Shown piece after piece: positions 6,293 to 14,219 of a stretch of 17,123 bases of DNA. A program made the position numbers and the translations under genes. Positions within the stretch are counted from its first letter, which is position 1. Each line of letters starts with the position of its first letter. The DNA lies in assembly GCA_025925185.1 (NCBI GenBank), contig JAICLV010000038.1, positions 1 through 17,123 on the forward strand. The letters run 5' to 3'. Origin of the DNA: Acidothermaceae bacterium. Its GTDB lineage: Bacteria; Actinomycetota; Actinomycetes; Acidothermales; Acidothermaceae. The notes beneath the pieces are model-generated. The model saw nothing but the letters and a program-made list of their open reading frames with translations. It was not told where the DNA came from and ran no database searches.

Positions 6293-6315
6293 AACAAGCC
6301 CGCGTTGAGGAACAT

Positions 6316-7326
6316 GTGGTGACGACGAGAACAGGCGACCGGTCTGACATGTTGGCGAGCCGTGGTGCTTTGGCGAGCGCCACGCACTCGAGAGCGACCG
6401 GTGACGCGGTCTTCCGCGCTCTGACCCTCCTCGCCGGTGGGTTTGTCTTGCTGGTCCTCGTCGCCATCGCGGGCTTTCTGATTGTGAAGGCGCTCCCCGC
6501 GTTCAGCCGCGACAATGCCAGTTTCTGGACGACTTTCGAGTGGTTGCCCGACGACACGCCGTCGGTCTTCGGCGTCGCGGCCCTCGCCTTCGGGACGGCG
6601 CTGTCGGCGGCGCTCGCCTTGCTGATGGCGTTCCCGGTGGCCGTGGCGGTCGCCTTGTTCATCACCAACTACGCGCCTCGCCGGTTGGCGCAGTGGCTCG
6701 GTTACGTCACCGACATGCTCGCCGCGGTGCCGAGCGTGGTGTTCGGCTTGTGGGGGCTGTACTGGTTGGTGCCGCACCTGACGCCGCTCCAGCGGTGGCT
6801 CGCCGACAATCTCGGCTTCATCCCGCTCTTCGCGGACTCTGCGTCGAGCACCGCGAACGCGAGCCGGTCGATCTTCGCGGCGTCGGTCGTGCTGGCCATC
6901 ATGGTGTTGCCGATCATCTCCGCCATCGCCCGTGAGGTGCTCCAGCAGGTTGATCCGGGTCTCAAAGAAGCGGCGCTCGGGCTCGGGCTGACGCGCTGGG
7001 AGATGATCCGGACCGCGATTCTCCCGCCGAGCAAGGGTGGCCTCGCCGGCGCGACGATCCTCGGCCTCGGCCGCGCACTGGGCGAAACCATCGCGGTCGC
7101 GCTCGTTCTCGGCTCGTCGTACGCGGTCAACTTCCAGATTCTTGTTCCCGGCAAGAACACGATCGCGGCCAACATCGCGACGCAGTTCGGCGAGGCGGGA
7201 TCGATCGGGCGGCCGGCGCTGATCGCGAGCGGACTCGTGCTGTTCGCGATGACGATGGCGGTGACCTTGCTGGCCCGCTGGATCATCTATCGGGCAGGCG
7301 CGATGCAGCGGAGCGCCGTCGCATGA
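6316..7326 (+). CDS. pstC: PstC phosphate ABC transporter permease
   Basis: One of two membrane subunits that form the phosphate channel. The 336-aa product has about six hydrophobic segments, including TLLAGGFVLLVLVAIAGFL (about 36-54), FGTALSAALALLMAFPVAVA and a C-terminal ALIASGLVLFAMTMAVTLLA. The cytoplasmic EAA loop that docks PstB reads LKEAALGLGLTRWEMIRTAILP, followed by GLGRALGETIAVALVLG. TDMLAAVPSVVFGLWGLYWL is typical of PstC. The start is GTG at 6316, five bases after GAGG; a second GTG directly follows. It lies 23 bases after pstS and overlaps pstA by four bases (ATGA), so the operon is translationally coupled. Confidence 0.96.
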   Translation: MVTTRTGDRSDMLASRGALASATHSRATGDAVFRALTLLAGGFVLLVLVAIAGFLIVKALPAFSRDNASFWTTFEWLPDDTPSVFGVAALAFGTALSAALALLMAFPVAVAVALFITNYAPRRLAQWLGYVTDMLAAVPSVVFGLWGLYWLVPHLTPLQRWLADNLGFIPLFADSASSTANASRSIFAASVVLAIMVLPIISAIAREVLQQVDPGLKEAALGLGLTRWEMIRTAILPPSKGGLAGATILGLGRALGETIAVALVLGSSYAVNFQILVPGKNTIAANIATQFGEAGSIGRPALIASGLVLFAMTMAVTLLARWIIYRAGAMQRSAVA

Positions 7327-8378
7327 GCGTCACCGTCGTGTCGCAACTTCAGTCGCCCGGGATGCGCGCGCGGCGGCTCAGCCGCAGCGCCGTGTTCGGG
7401 AGCGGATGCTCGGGCGTGGCACTCGCGGCCGTCATCTGCTCGCCGTACCCGACGTGGCACTGGGCCGAGTTCGGTGTGCTCGGCTTCGTCCTCGCGCTCG
7501 CCTTCATCATCGCGACGTCGTGGGCGTTCGAGGGTCGGCGCAAGGCGGTCGATCGGCTCGTCGGCAATCTCGTCGTGAGCGCGTTCCTTGTCGCGCTGAC
7601 CCCGCTCGCGCTCGTCGTGTACTTCACCGCGGCGCGCGGCCTGCCGCACTTCTCCGCGGCCTTCTTCACGCACTCGCTAGCCGGCGTGCCGCCGTCGGAA
7701 CATGGCGGCGGAATCGCCGCGGCGATCCAGGGCACCGTCGAGCAGGTGTTGCTCGCATCCCTCATCAGTGTGCCTGTCGGAATCCTCGTCGCGGTCTACG
7801 TCACTGAATACGGCCGTGGCATTTTCGCGAAAGCGATCCGCTTCCTGATCGACGTCATGACCGGCATCCCGTCGATCGTCGCGGGCTTGTTCGTCTACAC
7901 CTTCCTCGTCATCGCGCTGCACCAAGGCTTCTCCGGGTTCGCCGGTTCGCTCGCCCTCAGCATCTTGATGCTGCCCGTTGTGGTCCGGTCGGCGGAGGAG
8001 ATGATCGCGCTCGTGCCAACCGCCCTGCGGGAGGCCAGTTACGCGCTAGGTGTCGCGCGGTGGCGCACGATCGTGTCGGTCGTCCTGCCGACCGCGATGG
8101 GTGGCTTGGTCACCGGCGTGATGCTCGCGGTGGCACGGGTCACGGGGGAGACGGCGCCCTTGCTGTTGACCGCGTTCGACAACAACTACCTCAACATGAA
8201 CCCGTTCAAGGGTCAGCAAAGTTCACTGTCGCTCGTTGTGTACACCCAAGCGCAGCAGGCTTACCAGCCCGCCATCGACCGCGCTTGGGCCGCGGCCGCG
8301 ACCCTCATCTTCATCGTCATCACGTTGTACGTCGTCGCGCGCCTGGCCACCCGGCGAAGCGCCGTCCGGTATGGATAG
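7323..8378 (+). CDS. pstA: PstA phosphate ABC transporter permease
   Basis: Second membrane subunit of the phosphate importer, 351 aa. An N-terminal pair of hydrophobic stretches (about residues 24-40 and 48-66) precedes the conserved permease core. [20 protein letters not shown] sequence appears as [20 protein letters not shown]. The EAA docking loop is [23 protein letters not shown], followed by [18 protein letters not shown]. The protein is somewhat longer at the N-terminus than E. coli PstA, as is usual in actinobacteria. Its ATG (7323) overlaps the pstC stop as ATGA. Its stop is seven bases before pstB. Confidence 0.96.
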   Translation: MSVTVVSQLQSPGMRARRLSRSAVFGSGCSGVALAAVICSPYPTWHWAEFGVLGFVLALAFIIATSWAFEGRRKAVDRLVGNLVVSAFLVALTPLALVVYFTAARGLPHFSAAFFTHSLAGVPPSEHGGGIAAAIQGTVEQVLLASLISVPVGILVAVYVTEYGRGIFAKAIRFLIDVMTGIPSIVAGLFVYTFLVIALHQGFSGFAGSLALSILMLPVVVRSAEEMIALVPTALREASYALGVARWRTIVSVVLPTAMGGLVTGVMLAVARVTGETAPLLLTAFDNNYLNMNPFKGQQSSLSLVVYTQAQQAYQPAIDRAWAAAATLIFIVITLYVVARLATRRSAVRYG

Positions 8379-8385
8379 GAGACAC

Positions 8386-9162
8386 GTGGCGAAACGAGTC
8401 GAGACGATCGGGTTGTCGTGCTTTTACGGCAAGACCAAAGCCGTCGAAGACGTGACCCTCACGATCGAGCCGAAGTCGGTGACGGCGCTCATCGGGCCCT
8501 CCGGCTGCGGCAAGTCGACGTTCCTTCGGTCGATCAACCGGCTGCACGAGATAGTCCCGGGCGGGCGCATCGAAGGCAAGGTGCTGCTTGACGACGAGGA
8601 CGTTTACGATTCCGCGGTCGACGTCGTCGCGGTGCGACGGCACATCGGCATGGTCTTTCAAAAGCCGAACCCGTTCCCGACCATGTCCGTCTACGACAAC
8701 GTCGCGGCAGGCCTGCGCTTCAACGGCGTCCGTAAGAAGAGCGATCTCGACATCGCGGTCGAGCAATCGCTGAGAGCGGCCAATCTGTGGCGAGAGGTCA
8801 GCGACCGGTTGGACAAGCCCGGCGCGGGATTGTCTGGCGGTCAGCAACAGCGACTGTGCATCGCTCGGGCGCTGGCCGTGGAGCCGTCAGTGTTGCTGAT
8901 GGACGAGCCGTGCTCCGCGCTTGACCCGATCTCGACGCTTGCGATCGAAGACCTCATCGCCGAGTTGAAGGACCGCTACACGGTCGTCATCGTCACGCAC
9001 AACATGCAGCAGGCGAGCCGGGTGAGCGATGTGACGGCCTTCTTCACGCTTGCCGGCCCGGGTCAACCCGGTGTGCTTGTCGAGGTCGACGCGACGAGCA
9101 AGCTCTTCTCGACGCCCGCCGACGAGCGCACCGAGGACTACATCACGGGCCGGGTTGGCTGA
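8386..9162 (+). CDS. pstB: PstB phosphate ABC transporter ATPase
   Basis: The ATP-hydrolysing subunit of PstSCAB, 258 aa. Walker A is GPSGCGKST (37-45), the Q-loop is FQKPNPFP (Q92), the signature is LSGGQQQR (149-156), Walker B is VLLMDEP (D173, E174) and the switch histidine is H205 in VTHNMQQA. The motif [12 protein letters not shown] is diagnostic for PstB among ABC ATPases. The GTG at 8386 is preceded by GGAG at a spacing of about six bases. Upstream in-frame starts run through pstA and are not credible. It is the last gene of the pst operon and ends one base before the convergent hydrolase gene, leaving no obvious intergenic terminator. Confidence 0.97.
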   Translation: MAKRVETIGLSCFYGKTKAVEDVTLTIEPKSVTALIGPSGCGKSTFLRSINRLHEIVPGGRIEGKVLLDDEDVYDSAVDVVAVRRHIGMVFQKPNPFPTMSVYDNVAAGLRFNGVRKKSDLDIAVEQSLRAANLWREVSDRLDKPGAGLSGGQQQRLCIARALAVEPSVLLMDEPCSALDPISTLAIEDLIAELKDRYTVVIVTHNMQQASRVSDVTAFFTLAGPGQPGVLVEVDATSKLFSTPADERTEDYITGRVG

Positions 9163-9163
9163 G

Positions 9164-9979
9164 CTATCTCGAGAACTCGGCGAGCACGGCGTCCGAGAAC
9201 GGCGGCCACGCCGCCGGCGCCCACTTCCCGAACCGCAGCCCGGTCAACGCGACACAGCCCAGCCCGGCGGCCGGGTCGACCCACAAGAAGCTGCCCTGCT
9301 GGCCGAAGTGTCCAAACGTCCGGGGCGAGTTTCGACTCCCGGTCCAATGCGGTTCCTTGTTGGCGCGGATCTCGAAGCCGAGCCCCCAGTCGTTGTTGGC
9401 TTGTCGGCCAAATCCGGGCAACACGCCATCGAGGCCGGGAAACGCGACGGTGGTCGCCTCACCGAGCGTCTCGGGGTCGACGAGGGTCGGCGCGAGCAAC
9501 TCGCGGGCGAACCGCAGCAGATCGCGAACCGGTCCGTTCCCGCCGGTTTCGGCGTGATGTGGCGCGAGGGTCGAGGCGGTCATCCCCAGCGGTCGCAGCA
9601 CGGCGTCTGTGAGGTACTCGCCGACCGACGACCCGGTGCGCCGCGCGATGAGCTCGCCCAGCAGGCGGAATCCCCCGTTGGAGTAGATGCGCCGCCTGCC
9701 CGGTGTGGCGATGCTCGCGCCACCCTCGATGTTCAGCCCTGACGCGTGCGCGAGCAGGTGCCGAACGGTCGAGCCCGTCGGCCCCGCGGGCTCGTCGAGG
9801 TCGATCTCACCGACCTCAAGCAACCGCAGGACGCCGTAAGCCGTGATGAGCTTGGTCACCGAAGCCCACGGCTGCGGCCGGTCGACATCACCACCGTCAG
9901 CCAGGGTCGCGCGCGCGTCGGTGACACCGGCCGCCGCTTGTGAGGTTGGCCAATCCTTCAACTGCTCGAACGCCGACAC
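9164..9979 (-). CDS. Serine beta-lactamase-family (class C-like) hydrolase
   Basis: A 271-aa member of the penicillin-binding-protein-like serine hydrolase clan (beta-lactamase, esterase and D-aminopeptidase relatives). Visible motifs are SVTK (nucleophile S40, base K43), the YSN motif at Y99-N101, HLLAHASGL and a C-terminal HFGQQGSFLWVDP in the KTG-like position. There is no signal peptide, so it is probably cytoplasmic, unlike secreted beta-lactamases. Function may be an esterase or peptidase rather than antibiotic resistance. The GTG at 9979 is chosen because it follows the diguanylate cyclase stop by 17 bases; longer in-frame extensions would overlap that gene's conserved end. It is smaller than typical family members (about 350-400 aa) and has a short N-terminus before SxxK. 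It is probably co-transcribed with the GGDEF gene. Confidence 0.85.
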   Translation of the reverse strand: MSAFEQLKDWPTSQAAAGVTDARATLADGGDVDRPQPWASVTKLITAYGVLRLLEVGEIDLDEPAGPTGSTVRHLLAHASGLNIEGGASIATPGRRRIYSNGGFRLLGELIARRTGSSVGEYLTDAVLRPLGMTASTLAPHHAETGGNGPVRDLLRFARELLAPTLVDPETLGEATTVAFPGLDGVLPGFGRQANNDWGLGFEIRANKEPHWTGSRNSPRTFGHFGQQGSFLWVDPAAGLGCVALTGLRFGKWAPAAWPPFSDAVLAEFSR

Positions 9980-9996
9980 GACGTCGAGCCTACGAA

Positions 9997-11673
9997 TCAG
10001 GCAACGGCCACCCGGTCGCGGCCGCCCTCTTTCGCGTCGTACACCGCCGCGTCGGCCGCGGCCATCAGCTGGTCGTACGTCATGCCAGGACGATGCTCCG
10101 CGACGCCCACACTCACCCGCGCCTGCAATCCCGGCGCGATGCGGCCCCACGGATGCGCGGCGACGGCTTTGCGAATCCGCTCGCCGACGTGCGCGCCCGT
10201 GCGTAGCGGCGCGCCCCGCAGCATCACGACGAACTCGTCTCCGCCGTACCGGGCCACGACGTCGCGCTCGCGACTCTCGCGCTGCAGGATCATCGCCACC
10301 GCCTTGAGCACCTCGTCACCGATGACGTGCGAGAACGTGTCGTTGACGTGCTTGAAGCGGTCGAGGTCGATGAAGAGCAGACAGGTCGGCGTTGTCGGCG
10401 TCGTCGTCAGCTCTCGGAGCGCGCCGTCGAGTTTGCGGCGATTTCCCAGACCGGTCAGCGGGTCTTCGGTCGCGGCCTGCCCGACCCGTTCGTTCTCCTC
10501 GGCCAGGTCGAGCATCTGCATGCGCACCATGACCGACTCCAGCCGACGCTCGCGCTCTTCCCATAGTGACGTGGCCAAGAGCACGGCAGCGTGCCGGGCG
10601 AGCGTGACGCCGGGGTGGTGACCGACCTCAGCGCTTTCGATGTCGGCGGCTTGCAGCACCGCGGCGACCTGCCACTGCTGGGAGAGCGTGGTGTCTTGCA
10701 GACCTGACGTCAGGTGTAGTTGGCGGCGCGCTTCGACGGTGTCGGCGAGGTCGGTGCAGGCGCGGGCCATGCCGAGCCGCAACACCAGCGCGTCCTCGGC
10801 CTCCATCGGCGCCTCGTCCCGGTCGAACGCGTCGAGCATCGTGGCCCGGCCAAGCTCCGGCTCGCCGAGACAGGTCCACGCGAACCCTTCGTAGAGCCGG
10901 CCGACGCGGGTCCAGTGTCCGACGAGGTCGTCGCGCTGCGCTCGTAACGCGGCGCGCATCGCCTCTCGATAGCGCGCGGCAGCCTCGTCGCGTCGTCCGA
11001 TCATCTCGAGGCGGTTGCCCCACCGCGCCTCGTTGCGGGCGGTGATGCCGGCGACCATGTGGTTGAGGAACGCGTCGCCGGTCGCCTTCACCAGTTGCGC
11101 TCCACGTCGCAGTTGCGCCGACGCGAGCTCGAACATCTCGGCGGAGCTCGCGGCGTTGGCGACCGTGATGAACGCGGCCGCACTGGCCCGATCGGGTTCG
11201 CGCAGCTGGGTCAGCCCGGCGAGTCCGTCGGTGAGCTCGTCGAGGGCGCGCTCGAACTCGCCGCGGGCGAAACGGGTGACGATCAGCTGGCCGAGAATCT
11301 GCAACCGCGCGGCCGCGTCGCCGTTCGCGGCGTAGTAGTCCATCAGCGCTTCGGCGACCGCCACCGATTCATCGAGGCGGCCGGCCGCCTTCAAGGCGCT
11401 CACGAGGATGTCGCGGCACCGCCAGCCGGTTCGCTCGTCGCCGAACGCCCGGGCGAGCGCTTCGTTCGCCTCGATGCGACAGACGCCAGCGCTGATGTCA
11501 CGAGGGTCGGCCTGGGCAAACGCGCGGAAGGAGTCGAACGCGAGCCAGTGAGCCGGCCCGTACTCCCCGACCCGCACGATCTCGCCCCGACCGCCGTTCA
11601 CCTCCCCCCGCGAAAACGCGGGGTGCTGCTCCCGCTCCACCAAGGCTGCCGACTCCGTCCCGAGCTCATGCAT
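9997..11673 (-). CDS. Diguanylate cyclase with N-terminal TPR-like helical domain
   Basis: This enzyme should make cyclic di-GMP from two GTP. Of 558 aa, residues about 60-375 are helical, Ala/Arg-rich repeats (for example ARAFGDERTGWRCRDILVSA and RYREAMRAALRAQRDDL) that look like degenerate tetratricopeptide repeats. A short coiled coil (about 370-400) leads to the GGDEF domain: DPLTGLGNRRKL (404-415), FIDLDRFKHVND and RYGGDEFVVMLRG with GGDEF at 477-481. The intact signature predicts an active cyclase, and RERD (468-471), five residues ahead of it, is a product-inhibition I-site. There is no membrane helix or signal peptide, so the protein is cytoplasmic. The ATG at 11673 is the first start after an in-frame stop, but its ribosome-binding site is poor and a downstream GTG is possible. 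The ligand or partner of the helical domain is unknown. Confidence 0.92.
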   Translation of the reverse strand: MHELGTESAALVEREQHPAFSRGEVNGGRGEIVRVGEYGPAHWLAFDSFRAFAQADPRDISAGVCRIEANEALARAFGDERTGWRCRDILVSALKAAGRLDESVAVAEALMDYYAANGDAAARLQILGQLIVTRFARGEFERALDELTDGLAGLTQLREPDRASAAAFITVANAASSAEMFELASAQLRRGAQLVKATGDAFLNHMVAGITARNEARWGNRLEMIGRRDEAAARYREAMRAALRAQRDDLVGHWTRVGRLYEGFAWTCLGEPELGRATMLDAFDRDEAPMEAEDALVLRLGMARACTDLADTVEARRQLHLTSGLQDTTLSQQWQVAAVLQAADIESAEVGHHPGVTLARHAAVLLATSLWEERERRLESVMVRMQMLDLAEENERVGQAATEDPLTGLGNRRKLDGALRELTTTPTTPTCLLFIDLDRFKHVNDTFSHVIGDEVLKAVAMILQRESRERDVVARYGGDEFVVMLRGAPLRTGAHVGERIRKAVAAHPWGRIAPGLQARVSVGVAEHRPGMTYDQLMAAADAAVYDAKEGGRDRVAVA

Positions 11674-11910
11674 GCCGCGCGGGTGTGGTCGCGGCAGGCG
11701 CCATCGCGGCTGAGCTCGTGCTCGCGCCGATGTTCACCATGCACATCGGCGCCGTGGCCGCAGAAGTAATGCGCTGAGCGGCAACCGTTGGCAGACATTG
11801 CCGAATCGAAACACGCGTCAGGCCGTGTTTTGCCCGGTTACGGCGGCACTGTGACCATTAGGTGCCGGTGGGGGTGCGCCGAGGCGCCGACGGGAAAGAA
11901 CCCCGACCGA

Positions 11911-11940
11911 ATGACATCGTTGTTGTTTGAGTCGTACGAT
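11911..11940 (+). promoter_or_regulatory. Promoter of the DUF3263 gene
   Basis: ATGACA (11911-11916, five of six to TTGACA) and TACGAT (11935-11940, TANNAT) are separated by 18 bases. Transcription would start near 11947, leaving a leader of about 24 bases. This position supports the 11971 start over upstream in-frame ATGs. The rest of the stretch from 11674 to 11910 shows no gene and presumably also holds the diverging promoter of the diguanylate cyclase, which I could not pick out. Confidence 0.6.
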
Positions 11941-11970
11941 GAGCAGCGGGTCGACTTGAAGGGGCATGTC

Positions 11971-12264
11971 ATGGAGGCTGCTAACGCACTGCGCGGCACC
12001 GCGCAGGCCACCGGCGAGCTGTCGGAGCGCGATCTTCGGATCCTGGAGTTCGAACGCCAGTGGTGGAAGTACGCCGGTGCCAAAGAGCAGGCGATGCGTG
12101 AGAAGTTCGACATGTCGGCCACTCGCTACTACCAGGCGTTGAACGCCTTGATCGACCGTCCGGAGGCGCTGGTCGCCGACCCGATGCTGGTCAAGCGACT
12201 GCGCCGGTTGCGCGCCGCGCGGCAACGAGCCCGGTCCGCCCGCCGGCTCGGCGTCGAGGCTTAG
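11971..12264 (+). CDS. DUF3263 domain protein, putative DNA-binding
   Basis: A 97-aa protein containing the full DUF3263 signature: LSERDLRILEFERQWWKYAGAKEQAMREKF (residues 17-46), MSATRYYQALNALIDRPEAL, and a basic tail RLRRLRAARQRARSARRLG. The first part looks like a helix-turn-helix reminiscent of sigma-factor region 4 (SATRYYQALNALID in the recognition-helix position), and the Arg-rich end could contact nucleic acid. Function is not established. The ATG at 11971 is chosen because AAGGGG lies about six bases before it and because a good promoter lies just upstream; an in-frame ATG at 11911 coincides with the -35. It is followed at 34 bases by the LytR C-terminal protein, a pairing seen repeatedly in actinobacteria. 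Confidence 0.88.
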   Translation: MEAANALRGTAQATGELSERDLRILEFERQWWKYAGAKEQAMREKFDMSATRYYQALNALIDRPEALVADPMLVKRLRRLRAARQRARSARRLGVEA

Positions 12265-12298
12265 GCACTCCTAGGCGAGCCCGCCCGCCGAGACGTCG

Positions 12299-12916
12299 AT
12301 GACGGATCCCGAGCGTCCGCCGGGCACGCATCGGCGCGCCCGCAGCAGCAACCGGCTCGCGGTGTTGATCGCCTCGGTGATCGCGATCGCGGTTGTCGCG
12401 GTCGTCGTTACGATCACTCTCGACAAGCGCGGTGAGCCCGCCCACAAGAACGCCCCGGCCGCGTCGCGAAGCACGCTGGCGAAGCACTCGCCGTCCCCAA
12501 GCGCGCCGTCATCCGGGATCTCGCCGTCGGTCTCGGCAACTCTGCCACCGCCGACCGCGCCACCGCCCAGCACCCAACCGCCCAGCACTCAACCGCCCCG
12601 CACGGCCGCTTCATCGACGACGGCGGCACGACCTCGGCTGCCCGCGCTCGACGTGCTCAACGACTCGCGCATCACGGGGCTCGCCGCGCGCGCGACCGAG
12701 CAGTTCCGCGCCGCCGGATGGGCGGTCGCCAGCACCGGCAACTTCAAAGGAACCGACGTCCCCGAGACCACGATCTTTTATCCGGACGGCGACAAATCGG
12801 CGGCCGACCGGCTCGCAGCGCAGTTCGGCATCCGCCGGCTGGTGCCGGCGTCGTCCGGCCTGTCGAGTAGTCATCTCACGGTCGCGCTGGCCCGTGACTG
12901 GGCCGACCACAACTGA
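12299..12916 (+). CDS. Membrane-anchored LytR C-terminal-domain protein
   Basis: A 205-aa single-pass protein. A basic N-terminus (RRARSSNR) precedes one membrane helix (about residues 20-41, LAVLIASVIAIAVVAVVVTI). An extracytoplasmic Pro/Ser/Thr-rich linker of about 65 residues follows and includes the tandem repeat PSTQPPSTQPP. The C-terminal 95 residues form a LytR_C-type domain (LPALDVLNDSRITGLAARA, EQFRAAGWAVASTGNF, TTIFYPDGDKSAADRLAAQF). The domain occurs at the C-terminus of LytR-CpsA-Psr cell-wall ligases and in stand-alone proteins such as this, which lacks the catalytic part. A cell-envelope role is inferred. The ATG at 12299 has no strong ribosome-binding site, so some coupling to the DUF3263 gene is possible. 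otsB begins 21 bases after its stop. Confidence 0.87.
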   Translation: MTDPERPPGTHRRARSSNRLAVLIASVIAIAVVAVVVTITLDKRGEPAHKNAPAASRSTLAKHSPSPSAPSSGISPSVSATLPPPTAPPPSTQPPSTQPPRTAASSTTAARPRLPALDVLNDSRITGLAARATEQFRAAGWAVASTGNFKGTDVPETTIFYPDGDKSAADRLAAQFGIRRLVPASSGLSSSHLTVALARDWADHN

Positions 12917-12937
12917 CGCGGCGGGTACGTTTCGCTC

Positions 12938-13765
12938 ATGCGGTTGCCGGAACCAGCCACGTCGTCCGGCCGGGCGGCGTTGCAGGCTCTGATCGCGGCG
13001 CCGGCGACGGCGCTCGTGGGGCTCGATTTCGACGGGACTTTGTCGCCGATCGTCGAGGATCCGCGGCTTGCCCGCCCGGCTGCCGGCGCGTCCGCGGTCG
13101 TGCGCAAACTCGCGAGCCGAGTTGGAACGGTCGCGATCATCACCGGGCGGCCGGCGCCGGTGGCGGTCGAGTTGCTCGGGCTGCGCGCGAACGATCCCGA
13201 CAACCTCTTCGTGCTCGGGCATTACGGGCTGCAGCGCTGGACCGCGGCCAGTGGCCTGCGCGTCGAAAGGGAGCTCGACGCGATGGCGGTCTCGGCGGTG
13301 CGCGAGCGGCTGCCGTCGTTGTTGCGAGCCGCCGGCGCGCCCGACGGGGTCGCGATCGAGGACAAGGGTGAGTCGGTCGCCGTCCACGTGCGTCGCACGG
13401 CCAGCCCGGACGACGCGTTCGCGTTGTTGCGCGGGCCGCTCGCCTCGCTGGCGGCCGCGCACGGGTTGCGACTTGAGCCCGGCCGAATGGTGATGGAACT
13501 GCGACCGTCCGGAGTGGACAAGGGTCTCGTCGTCGAGGCGTTGGTGCGCGAGCGCGGCGCGAGCGCCGTCTGCTACGCCGGCGACGACCTGGGTGACCTC
13601 GCGGCCTACGACGCGCTCGACCGGCTGCGGGAGCGAGGAACGGCCGCGCTGAAGGTGTGCAGTGGATTCGACGAGGTGCCGCAGCTGCAGGAACGCGCTG
13701 ATCTGGTCGTTGGGGGACCCGCGCAGATTGTCCGCTTCCTCGACGGGCTAGCGGACCGGATCTGA
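12938..13765 (+). CDS. otsB: Trehalose-6-phosphate phosphatase (OtsB)
   Basis: OtsB removes phosphate from trehalose 6-phosphate, the second step of the OtsAB trehalose route. The 275-aa product is a HAD-superfamily phosphatase. Motif I is LDFDGTLSPIV with nucleophile D30 and acid/base D32, motif II is AIITGRP (about 66-72), the HYGLQRW substrate segment follows, motif III lysine lies in GVDKGLVVEAL, and motif IV is AGDDLGDLAAYDAL (D216, D217, D220). Length and motif spacing are normal for stand-alone OtsB. The ATG at 12938 has a weak upstream ribosome-binding site, consistent with being third in a DUF3263-LytR_C-otsB operon. No otsA is present in the window. Hairpins from 13816 onward probably end the transcript. 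Confidence 0.95.
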   Translation: MRLPEPATSSGRAALQALIAAPATALVGLDFDGTLSPIVEDPRLARPAAGASAVVRKLASRVGTVAIITGRPAPVAVELLGLRANDPDNLFVLGHYGLQRWTAASGLRVERELDAMAVSAVRERLPSLLRAAGAPDGVAIEDKGESVAVHVRRTASPDDAFALLRGPLASLAAAHGLRLEPGRMVMELRPSGVDKGLVVEALVRERGASAVCYAGDDLGDLAAYDALDRLRERGTAALKVCSGFDEVPQLQERADLVVGGPAQIVRFLDGLADRI

Positions 13766-13815
13766 CGAACCTCGGTCCTGCCGTTGTGGCCCGTGAACCT
13801 CGGCTCTGCTGTTAC

Positions 13816-13862
13816 GGCCGAGCTTCATGCACGGCAAAGGCCGCTGTGCATGAACCTCGGCC
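13816..13862. terminator. Long 17-bp stem-loop after otsB
   Basis: GGCCGAGCTTCATGCAC (13816-13832) and GTGCATGAACCTCGGCC (13846-13862) pair over 17 positions with one internal mismatch around a 13-base loop. Located 50 bases past otsB, it is a likely terminator. The left arm can alternatively pair with TGAACCTCGG at 13794-13803. Confidence 0.65.
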
Positions 13863-13890
13863 GGGAGCGCTCCTGCCCGACGCGCTCCCG
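13862..13890. terminator. Second hairpin after otsB
   Basis: CGGGAGCGC (13862-13870) pairs perfectly with GCGCTCCCG (13882-13890) around an 11-base loop, immediately after the long stem-loop. Together they form a tandem terminator-like structure insulating otsB from thrC. Confidence 0.55.
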
Positions 13891-14028
13891 CCCGCGGCTC
13901 CCCTCCGGTAGGAAAACCCTAGCCATCGAGGGTCGTCGCGTCCCTCCGCGATTCGGATGAACTTGGGCTGGCCGTTCGGCCGATGGCGATCACCGGGAAC
14001 TGCTGTGCGGCCGCGGATTCGGCGGCGC

Positions 14029-14034
14029 TAGGCT
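14029..14034 (+). promoter_or_regulatory. Candidate -10 for the riboswitch-thrC transcript
   Basis: TAGGCT fits TANNNT and lies 22 bases before the first riboswitch helix, so transcription would start at about 14041. No good -35 is seen at 17-18 bases upstream. Confidence 0.35.
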
Positions 14035-14055
14035 AGGGCGCACAACTTCATACCG

Positions 14056-14201
14056 CTCATCAAGAGGGGCAGAGGGACCGGCCCGACGAAGCCCCGGCAA
14101 CCTTCCCGACCGTTACGCGCCAGCGCGAATCCGCGCCACCGCGAGGCCGTGTCGTGAGAGGTGCCAACTCCGGCCCGTGGATGGCCCGCGGGGAAGATGA
14201 G
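14056..14201 (+). promoter_or_regulatory. SAM-I (S-box) riboswitch controlling thrC
   Basis: The aptamer is recognisable from its conserved core. P1 is CTCATC (14056-14061) with GATGAG (14196-14201). It is followed by AAGAGGGGCAGAGGGACCGG and GCCCGACGAAGCCCCGGCAA (14062-14100), and by GGTGCCAACTCCGGCCC (14160-14176). These match the S-box AAGAG, GAGGGA, CCGGCAACC and GTGCCAA elements and the P2 pairing GGGGC/GCCCC. P3 is extended by a local hairpin (GCGCG-AATC-CGCGC, 14123-14136). The 3' strand of P1 runs straight into GAGGAGAGAGG, the thrC ribosome-binding region, and no U-tailed terminator follows. Control is therefore probably at translation: SAM stabilises P1 and masks the site. Confidence 0.93.
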
Positions 14202-14219
14202 GAGAGAGGCCTCGCACAA

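Larger units (their letters stand above)
13767..13985. repeat. Cluster of degenerate GAACCTCGG repeats
   Basis: GAACCTCGG occurs at 13767-13775, 13795-13803 and 13852-13860. The first two begin a roughly 28-base tandem unit that continues with a CTGC.GTT..GGCC pattern. A fourth, more diverged copy begins TGAACTTGGG at 13958 and again ends in GGCC-GTT-CGGCC. An inverted copy, CCGAGCTTCATGCAC, starts at 13818. The stretch from 13766 to 14055 has no gene; it looks like a decayed intergenic repeat family that also forms terminator hairpins. Confidence 0.6.

Noticed and set aside
9164..9979. Antibiotic-resistance beta-lactamase
   Set aside because: The fold motifs are present but there is no export signal and the protein is short; a general serine hydrolase is the safer call.
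12560..12605. Short tandem repeat as a non-coding element
   Set aside because: The repeated CCCAGCACTCAACCG-like units lie in frame in the Pro-rich linker of the LytR_C protein and encode PSTQP repeats.
12611..13462. Minus-strand frame of 283 codons opposite LytR_C and otsB
   Set aside because: Arg-rich sequence without domains, spanning two genes and their gap; the plus strand has clear HAD and LytR_C motifs.
14154..14219. Earlier in-frame start for thrC
   Set aside because: The 22 extra codons lie inside the riboswitch aptamer and lack a ribosome-binding site; ATG 14220 follows GGAGAGAGG and gives a normal N-terminus.
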